DNA of 64,000 nt from Thermothielavioides terrestris NRRL 8126. Taxonomy: Eukaryota; Ascomycota; Sordariomycetes; Sordariales; Chaetomiaceae. The stretch covers positions 1,426,001 through 1,490,000 of the forward strand of contig NC_016460.1 of the NCBI RefSeq assembly GCF_000226115.1. Direction: 5' to 3'. A model generated the notes under the pieces. That model was not told the origin of the DNA, ran no database searches, and worked only from the letters and a program-made list of their open reading frames with translations. The position numbers were made by a program, and so were the translations under genes. Positions within the stretch are counted from its first letter, which is position 1; every line of letters begins with the position of its first letter. Below are positions 56,882-64,000 of this stretch, in pieces.

Positions 56882-57872
56882 TTTGGCAGGCTAGGTGGAT
56901 TTGAGAGCATGTGAGAGAGCTCAGTCTGGCAGAAGTTGTTACAATTTGGGATGGTCGCGTTCCTCGGCCAAGGCGGGTTCAGTGAGTGCATCAGAGCATG
57001 AACGGTGCACCCAGCATGGCTGGGGATAGTTCAGATAACTGCTCCTGCAACCGCCTACCTACCAGGTAGGGAGTCTGTTTGCTTATGCGCTTTCTGCGCT
57101 GGCTCTTGCCTATGAAAAGTCCGGGTGTGGGCGATGGTACAAAGCTCAAGAATCAGACAGTCAACTCCATGGAGAAAACTGTCAACAACCTTCAGGTGCC
57201 ATGAGGGTATCTCTGGCAGAAGAACAGATGGAGTACGGAAGAATCCGCGCTGATAACTGGTGGGTATGACGCACACCTTGGATTGGGAGCGCACAGGCCA
57301 GAAGGCCAGAATTACCCCACAGAAGCACAACGCCTAGCCCACGCTGATTGGGCTGTTGTCACTTGGCACGCTCAGGGCAACAAGGGGTTGGCTCCAGGCG
57401 AGCATTTTCTGGCCCAATACCGTGTGTCCCTTGCTCAACACTGCGGGTCGGCGTGCGAACTGCTTCTTCCTCTGCAACCGCCCTGTGTTTTCGTTGCGCC
57501 GCTTCGGTTGCGCATTTTCCGTCGCAGACTATACACTCAACAAAGAGACCGACCGCTGCCGACTCCTGCCAGTCGCGGGTTACGTGCCTCGGTTCCCTTC
57601 CCAATGCGCCCACCATACGTCGCCGCACTGTCAGCTGCAAGCCGTCGCGCCCCGCCGCGCAGACCCCGAGCCGTGAAAGCGTGAAAGCGATTGCGTCAAG
57701 TTATGGACCGTCTGCAGACCGCCGCTTCTCCGACAATTGCATGTGAGCCTTAGCCCTAGCTCTGGGCTGCTCCCATATAAACGCCACTCTTCCCGTTCCT
57801 CCACTCGCGTCTTGCGTGTGCGTGTGCGCGAACCTGTCGCCGGCTGAGTTCTCTGGCATTGGCGTCTGCACA
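56882..57872. promoter_or_regulatory. Divergent promoter region, zinc-finger gene (-) and EST1/SMG7-like gene (+)
   Basis: About 990 bases between start codons with only spurious frames. It contains ACCTACCTACCAGGTAGG (57054-57071, a near palindrome) and GGAGTACGG (57231), two of the recurring intergenic words. Confidence 0.5.
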
Positions 57873-60800
57873 ATGGCTTCGGCAGCGGCAGCGGCAGCGG
57901 CAGCGACAGTGACAGCGACTGGCCCCGAGCCAACCACGGCCACGGCGACGTTGACCGATGATGCTTGGAAGTGAGTGTTCAAAAGTCCAGGAACCCCTCC
58001 CATGCCAATGGGCAGTCGGCAGTCAAAAGTTCAACATTGAACTTGCTAACCCTGCGTCCCCAGAGCCGCGCAGAGGGTCCGCGCCACAATTCTCAAGGAG
58101 CTAGCGGCCGTTCAGGATGGCGCTCCTAACGAGGTAGCCCGCTTCGAGAAGGTCGAGAAACTGATGGAGACGTGAGTGGTTGCTGGGAACTTTTTCGATG
58201 TGCTGCCTCGCTTGACTAACACTACGGATCCCATCTCCAGGTACCGGCTCCGTTGCATGGAAACGATCTGGCTCGACATTCGCGGTGCAAAAGAAAAAGA
58301 TGCGGAGAATACGCTCTGGCAGGTGCATGCCCTTGTTACCAAGGCCTATCGAAAGGTGCTTGCTCGCCTGCATGACAACGACCATGTGGTGCTCCGACGC
58401 AAGATCGAGAAGTTATACTCGGCCTATCTCAAAACCGCACAGTACTTCTACAGGGGCTACCTCCAGCGGGTTTGCGCACGCTATGACATGAAAGACCTCA
58501 GGCGCATCGCCCGCAGGGCCGAGCTCCAGGAGATGGCAGTACCGGACGAGGACAAGGTCAACCCGGCAGCTGCACAGCTTCAAGACATTGTCATCATGTC
58601 CTGCCATAAGACGCTCATCTACCTTGGCGACCTGGCGAGATACCGCACACTCCTGCGTCCCAAGGACCGCAAGGGCGATGGGGCGTTGGCGTACTACTTC
58701 CTGGCGAACGAGTTGATCCCCGAGTCCGGACACGGTCACCACCAATGCGGAGTGATCTACGTCGAGACTGAGGACCATCTCAATGTCGTGTACCATCTCT
58801 ACCGCGCCCTGGCTTGCGCCATGCCTCACCCAAACGCCCGAACGAACCTCGAGCGCGAGTTTCGCGAACTCCAGAAGCGAAACAGCGCTGGCGCCAAACA
58901 CGCATTGGCGGGCTGGTTTGTCAAGCTCCATGCATTCTATTTCCAGGGAAATGAATTCGCGGAGCGCAAGGAGCTCGAAGGCGAGGTTGATCATCGCCTG
59001 GTCTTGGCGATGAAGACCGGGACGGGCTACGGTTCCGAAGGGGACTTGCTAAAGATCATTCTCATCAACATCACTGCCTACGTGGCGGCTCAAGACAAGA
59101 TTAATGGTCTGTTGAGAGCTATCTGCCTATCACCTCTGAAGCCTCACTAACTGGGCACAGCGAAATGGACCGTTGAGGGCTCCCGATCTTGCCAGTTCAT
59201 CCTGCTCCTCAACCTACGCACGATTCATGCCATCGCACGTCTGCTTGGAGAGGAGATTGCGGACCTCATCAAGCTCAGGAGCGCTGAAACCCCCGCTGCT
59301 ACCTCCAGTGCTGCGCCCGAAGCAGAGACCGCGACCAAGTTCACGCCTGTTTTCAACCGCGTCCTGCCGCTGCTACGCGTCTACATGGCCTGGCTGTGTT
59401 TCTACGGTTCCCAACTGGTTGACTTCAAGGCGCATCTGGAACCGCAGTTTGGAGCGATGTGCGCGATGCTCGGCAGCACCTTGTCCCTCCTCTTCGACCT
59501 TCTGGGAAGCGAACCGCAACTTGGAACCCCAGTGTCTTGGCGCTTCCCCGAGGACGAAATGACCCTTGGCATCAATTGTCTCAATGGGCCCGACCTTCAC
59601 AACGGCTGCCAGCTGCACTACGATGCTTTCACGCGCCAGCCTAAGCCGCGTATCGACGACATTCCCTCTGCGGACCATACTGCTGACGATGTCATGTTTA
59701 CTCGCTGTTTTGATGTTCTCCTTTGTGCACTTGACCTATCTGCACCGGAGTCCAGGTTTCCATTCACTACTTCATCTGTCAAGAAGGGAACCCGAGAGCT
59801 GACGGCGTTTGTGTACCTCGAGGGCGGGAAGCCTGATCCTGCTCAGACCTTCCCAGGTGCTCGGCCTCTGACTTCGACCACAGCTCCTGCGGCGAATGAA
59901 CAGAATTCGCAAGGACCAGCGGTGGCCCCGAGTCCCTGCGAGTCTAACGAGCTCTCTGAGGACCGGAAGTTTTACGGGCCGGATCTGCGGAAAGCCGGAA
60001 ATGGCACTCGCCAAAGCTTTGGCGAAGCTCGACCGGCTGTTGCGCCCATACAGGCGCCCCTCGCTACCGAGTATCCGATCGAGAAGCAGCTCTTTCAAAT
60101 CCTCAATGACTTCATGGCCCCGCCGGAATCCGCTCCCGCTGCCAAGTCTGAGACGCCGGCCCGCTCTCATGCCCGGACGAACTCTTACGGCTTGGGGTCC
60201 GCAGCGATGGCCGAAGCCTTTGCAGCTGGTGCCACAGCCAGCCCCGCGCCTGGTTCGGCCGGTACGAAGCCAATCCCGACTCTGCCTTGGAACTACTTTT
60301 ACACGCCGGCACCGCCTGTTGACTCGGCGTTGCGGACCCCGAGTACGAGCGCCAATGGCGCTGGCTGGGGAACCAACGGTGCAGGGCTTCCTCGCCCAGC
60401 GAGCTCCGGGAACACAGCCCCATTTGGAACCAGCTCGACCACAAGAAATCCGCTCGCAGGCCCGACGCACCGGAGATACGACAGCTTAGGCCAAGCCTCT
60501 CTCATGGGCGACGAGGCGGAGGCGCTCCAGTCCCTGCACCTAGGGTCAAACCGCGCAAGCCAGCCCCTGCACCGTTCCAGCACGCAAGGAGCCTGGCCTG
60601 GCACCGCTGCGGGGGAATTGGCTGCTGCACAGGGGATTGCGCCCGCCAGTACTCAGCAAAGTCCTTGGGGCACTTCGACGAACGTGTGGCAGGCAATCTA
60701 TGGCCAAAACCAGGCGGGTACCAACCGTGCACCAGATGCGCCCTTCTCGACGTTCGACTTTTCGGCCAACAGTTCGAGCTTGCCGCAAGTGAACAGCCCG

Positions 60801-61115
60801 TGGGGCCTGCCAACAACAGCCCAGAGGTTCTCGGCGACGCAGTCTCCCGGCGCCTCCCACCAGCTCGGCAACTACGCCGGCGCCGCGGATCAGTCCCCGT
60901 CAGTCGACAGATATGCCGCTGCCTACGCTGCCACCAGCGGCGCCGAGCAAGCCGCTCAAGGTCTGTCCAGCGTTTGGCCTAACGCCAGCCAGCCGCGCAC
61001 CGGCGCCACCCAGCCATTTACGGGGTCGAACATTTGGGCCAACCCGGTCCGGAAGCCTGCTGTGGGCGAGACGGCAGACGGCAAGCCGGTGGTGCAGGGC
61101 ATGCCAAAGCGCTGA
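57873..61115 (+). CDS. EST1/SMG7 (EBS1)-like protein with DNA/RNA-binding domain
   Basis: Four exons (57873-57970, 58064-58171, 58241-59106, 59161-61115) give 1008 residues. Family members bind phosphorylated UPF1 in nonsense-mediated decay (SMG5/6/7, Ebs1) or act in telomerase recruitment (Est1). Seen: an Ala-rich start from a GGCAGC repeat; an N-terminal 14-3-3-like helical region (YRLRCMETIWLDIRGAK; YLKTAQYFYRGYLQRVCARY); TPR-like helices (HKTLIYLGDLARYRTLL; AYYFLANELIPESGHGHHQCGVIYVETED) with the conserved GDLARYR; then the EST1 DNA/RNA-binding region (VVYHLYRALACAMPHPNARTNLEREF; FHAFYFQG-like KLHAFYFQGNEF). No PIN domain is present, which argues for SMG7/EBS1 over SMG6. The last 400 residues are Ser/Ala/Gly/Asn-rich with Trp-Gly repeats. 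Intron 3 (54 nt) uses a weak donor G/GTCTGT but is the only choice that keeps the frame, and has a CACTAAC branch site. Confidence 0.9.
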
Positions 61116-61864
61116 TTTGGGCTTCGTGCGCAATGTCGTGCTAGAATTCAGCATTCAGACATGCACGACTATTATCTCAACGATGTCCCGCGAGGCTGCC
61201 TGTGTTTCGCGCTTTGCATTGCGATTCTGAGCTGTGTACATGCAGCCACGTTGCAAGCGCCCGACAACATGGGCCTTGCTAGCTTGCGAAAGCGCCTTCG
61301 GCACAAGTGGCATTCCCACCACCATAGCCAACCGGGCTCCATCGCCAAGGACTGGCTGCTGGCACCGGCTCTGAGGACCTCGACCATGCAGGTGGAAGCT
61401 GCCAGCCTCCCTTCACAGAGCCTGCCATGCCTCACAAGCGAGCGGGGACAGGGGGGCTTCAAATCAGGATGACTGTGCACCACGCGTTGGACAGGTCGCT
61501 TGCTGGTGCATCCTCATCCTTCAAGGCAGTTTTTGCCCGCAGACAGCTTCATCAGCCGGTTCTGCATTCTCACGATTTCCATTCTTGATTTGCAACTTCA
61601 GCAGTGTGCAATTTGGGGCCCCCGCAAACAGAGAGATGCACAAGACAAACAACAGATAACCGGCGAAGAGGTGACCCGGTTTGATATTTCTTCGGCAGGG
61701 AGACGCGCACTGGTTCTTCATGCTGCTGCGCCTCGCTATTCTTCCCCAGTTACTCCTACTTCTTGTTTGCCAGACCTGCCTCGCTTGCCTTCTCTTATGC
61801 TTCGCATCTTCCCACCTCTCGGCGCGGTCGGTGTGATTTCAGGGAGGACAGAAGGGGAGAGGAG

Positions 61865-61886
61865 GGAAGGAAGGAAGGAAGGAAGG
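61865..61886 (+). repeat. (GGAA)n microsatellite
   Basis: About five and a half copies of a GGAA unit in non-coding DNA. Confidence 0.85.
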
Positions 61887-62285
61887 TGGAAAAGGGAATC
61901 AAGCAAAGTTGAATTTCAATTCCTGACATGCGCCCAAGAAAAGCAAAATACACAAAAAAAAAGTGTGAAGACGAGAAGAAAAAGGAGGCGAGCCAGGTGT
62001 ATCTCGCCACGCGCAACGCTTACACACAACGCACATCAACAACCGCGGAATTCGAGCTCTATCATTCGTGCCAACGTCAAATTCAGATTCAAGATTGCAA
62101 AAGAAAAAGAAAGAGAAATTCAGACCCGGTCCCGTCTTTTGCCGTTGTTGAAACCTTTCTACCGTTGCCTGCCCCCCTGCCTTGCCTTGCCTTGCCTGTA
62201 TCGTGTGTCTTTTCCCCTACGCCACAGATGCCTGCCTACCTGCCTTTCAACGCCTGCCTTGCAAAATGGAAGAAGGTGGAACTTC

Positions 62286-62325
62286 CTCTCTCTGTCGCTC
62301 TCTTTCTCTCTCTATCTCTCTTTCG
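62286..62325 (+). repeat. CT-rich simple sequence
   Basis: Interrupted (CT)n tract. It lies in the expected 3' UTR side of adenosine kinase, where it would read (GA)n on the transcript strand. Confidence 0.8.
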
Positions 62326-62439
62326 CCGCCTTGAATGGAGGAGCTGATGGGATGTACGATGGGTGGAAATGTTGAAAGGTGTATGTGGGATTTGTGGCTG
62401 ATTGTGAAGTGGCAGATGGTTTTTGTCTTCCACGGTTGT

Positions 62440-63804
62440 TTACTGGCGAGAGTAGGTTTGTTTGGGAAAAGGGTAGCTGTGGTGACGGAGGTTGTTAGTG
62501 ACGTGGGTTCTTTTGAGCTTTTATGGCGGAGATGGCAGGGGAAGGAGGTGTAAGTTGTAAGATGAGGAACTTACGAAGGTCCGAGCTCCTTGATGCTCAG
62601 CCGCGCCAGCCACTGGCCCATGTCGACGCACTCGTCGAGCGGGCGGCCCTCGACGATGCCCGCGCAGAAGCCGCCGGCGAAGGCGTCGCCCGCGCCGTTG
62701 GTGTCGTTGATCTCCTCCTTGGGGATCTCGTGCACGGGGTACTCCTTGACCTCGTCCTCGCCCTGGACGGCCACGACCGTCGGCTCGGTGCCCTGCGTGA
62801 TGACGGCCACGCGCTTGCGCTGCGTGTTCACCTTGGGGAGGTTGGCCAGCGCCTTGGCGATCTCCTTGACGTCCTTGGTGCCGAGGCCGTGGGAGTTGGC
62901 GTAGGCCTCGGCCTCGGTCTCGTTGCCGATCACGTAGTCCCAGTAGGGGGCCGACGCGTCCAGCGGCTCCTTGAAGAACTGCGGGATGAAGGGGGCGGAG
63001 AGCGACAGGATGAAGGGCTTGTTCTTGGTCGCCGCCTGGTTGGCGAGCTCCATGATAGCGGGTGGGCAGACTATGACATGGTCAGGTAAACGGCAACGGG
63101 GAAAGCCAAGGGGGGCGTGGCCCTGGGCTGGGCGGGCTCACCCGTGAAGTGGTAGCCGCCGACATAGAATGCCTCGGCGTTCTCGACGAGCGCCCAGATA
63201 TCAGGGCGCTTCAGGTGGTCCAGGTCGTAGTGGTTAGCGGCACCCAGATCGGTGCACATGCTGCGGTTGTGGCCGGTGATAACGACACCGCAGCGGCCCG
63301 TGGGGATCTTGGGGTCGACGCGGTACTCAACGCGCAGGCCGGCCTGCTTGCAGGCGTCGCGCAGGATGGCGGCATACTTGTCGTCACCGGCACCGCCCAG
63401 GTAGACGACGCTGTTAGGGGGCAGCATGTACTGCGCACCGCGGGCCGTGTTCTGGGCAGCACCACCGGCAATCAACTTGGCATCGTAGTTGTTGAGGAGG
63501 TCCTCGTAGATGGACAGGTGCTTCTCCTCGGCCAGGATGGCGTCGTTGGCCTTGAGGCCGTACTTCTCGAGCAGCGCCTCATTGCCGAAGGCCTGGATGT
63601 CTGAACGGAGGGTGCGCTCCCATGTCAGCCGGAGGAGGTTCGGAGACCGAGACACAGTGAAAATGACCCGACGACTCGCGCAGTCACGACTTTGCGAGAG
63701 AAACACGCAGCCACAGATCGACCAATTGAACTCAACATCCTGTCGTACGTACCGAGCAGAGGGTTCTCCAGGCAGAGCAGCCTGTACTCCTTGGTGGACG
63801 TCAT
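62440..63804 (-). CDS. ADO1: Adenosine kinase (PfkB family)
   Basis: Four exons on the minus strand (63753-63804, 63142-63600, 62575-63070, 62440-62476), GT-AG introns of 152, 71 and 98 nt, 347 residues. Converts adenosine to AMP, removing the adenosine made when S-adenosylhomocysteine is hydrolysed, and so supports methylation. Seen: the start MTSTKEYRLLCLENPLLDIQA; the PfkB signature region GGAAQNTARGAQYML; YLGGAGDDKYAAIL; VVITGHNRSMCTDLGAANHY; and the ATP/anion-hole motif DTNGAGDAFAGGF, with the catalytic Asp at about 299. The last exon is only 12 codons (YPFPKQTYSRQ and stop) and lies after an acceptor with a CACTAAC branch site. Without it the frame ends prematurely at GPS. No anomalies beyond the short terminal exons. 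Confidence 0.96.
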
Positions 63805-64000
63805 GTTGCTGAGCCGGCGGTTGCGTGAAAGCGAGTTGCGGTGGAAAGGAGAAAGATTTGTGTTTGTGTTTGTGCTGCCCCTCTTGCGAGTGCGACTCGG
63901 GGGAGGAAAGCTGCAGCTTACGCCGAGGCGGGGCAGCAGAATGGTGGGGTTCCAGCTGCCGAGACCGCCGTTGGCGACCTCCCCTTTCCCAAAAAGCGCC
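63805..64000. promoter_or_regulatory. Adenosine kinase upstream region (cut by window end)
   Basis: About 200 bases upstream of the start codon. The transcript strand is C/T- and A-rich, as expected of a fungal 5' leader. Too short to say more. Confidence 0.4.

Larger units (their letters stand above)
61116..62439. other. Convergent intergenic region, EST1/SMG7-like and adenosine kinase 3' ends
   Basis: No gene is supportable. It holds two simple-sequence tracts: (GGAA)n and a CT-rich run. Confidence 0.55.

Noticed and set aside
61865..62325. GGAA and CT tracts considered as regulatory elements
   Set aside because: Simple slippage repeats between two converging 3' ends; nothing ties them to a function.

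Overview
The window is nuclear DNA of a filamentous ascomycete. Genes are GC-rich and cut by short introns (mostly 54-200 nt, GTRNGT donors, CTAAC/CTGAC-like branch sites, YAG acceptors). Protein content and gene structure (EST1/SMG7-like protein, ATG101, a PAN1 homologue, complex I LYR subunit, HAL-type kinase, cobalamin-independent methionine synthase) fit Pezizomycotina, most likely Sordariomycetes/Sordariales and plausibly Chaetomiaceae. That placement is inference from protein character, not from a search.

Layout. 1-4332: no supportable gene. 4333-4878: small single-pass membrane protein. 6126-9536: GPI ethanolamine phosphate transferase (GPI13/PIG-O). 10407-13021 (-): methionine synthase MET6, six exons. 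14569-19066: PAN1 endocytic scaffold. 19067-23046: gene-poor. 23047-25380: forkhead transcription factor. 27239-28348 (-): ATG101, divergent from PEX3 (29291-31177). 31894-32713 (-): TRAPP subunit BET5, divergent from a CaMKK/Ssp1-like kinase (33783-36106) whose C-terminus may be frameshifted. 36286-42316: 6 kb without a convincing gene. 42317-43837: HAL4/SAT4-type kinase with an in-frame intron. 43838-47427: gene-poor. 47428-49012 (-): unrecognised disordered protein. 49013-52623: gene-poor. 52624-53031: a MITE-like element with perfect 32-bp terminal inverted repeats and 9-bp flanking direct repeats, just upstream of RPC19. 53221-56881: a compact block of RPC19, a complex I NDUFA6/B14-type LYR subunit (-), BUD31/CWC14 and a ZNF511-like zinc finger protein (-). 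57873-61115: EST1/SMG7-like protein. 62440-63804 (-): adenosine kinase.

How the genes relate. Most are unlinked housekeeping functions. Two couplings deserve thought. MET6 and adenosine kinase both serve the methyl cycle (homocysteine remethylation, and removal of adenosine released from S-adenosylhomocysteine), but they lie about 50 kb apart. ATG101, PEX3, BET5 and the CaMKK-like kinase are consecutive and all touch autophagy or pexophagy in other organisms. I saw no secondary-metabolite cluster, CRISPR array, rRNA gene or convincing tRNA gene. The most unusual structure is the short inverted-repeat element at 52.6-53.0 kb.
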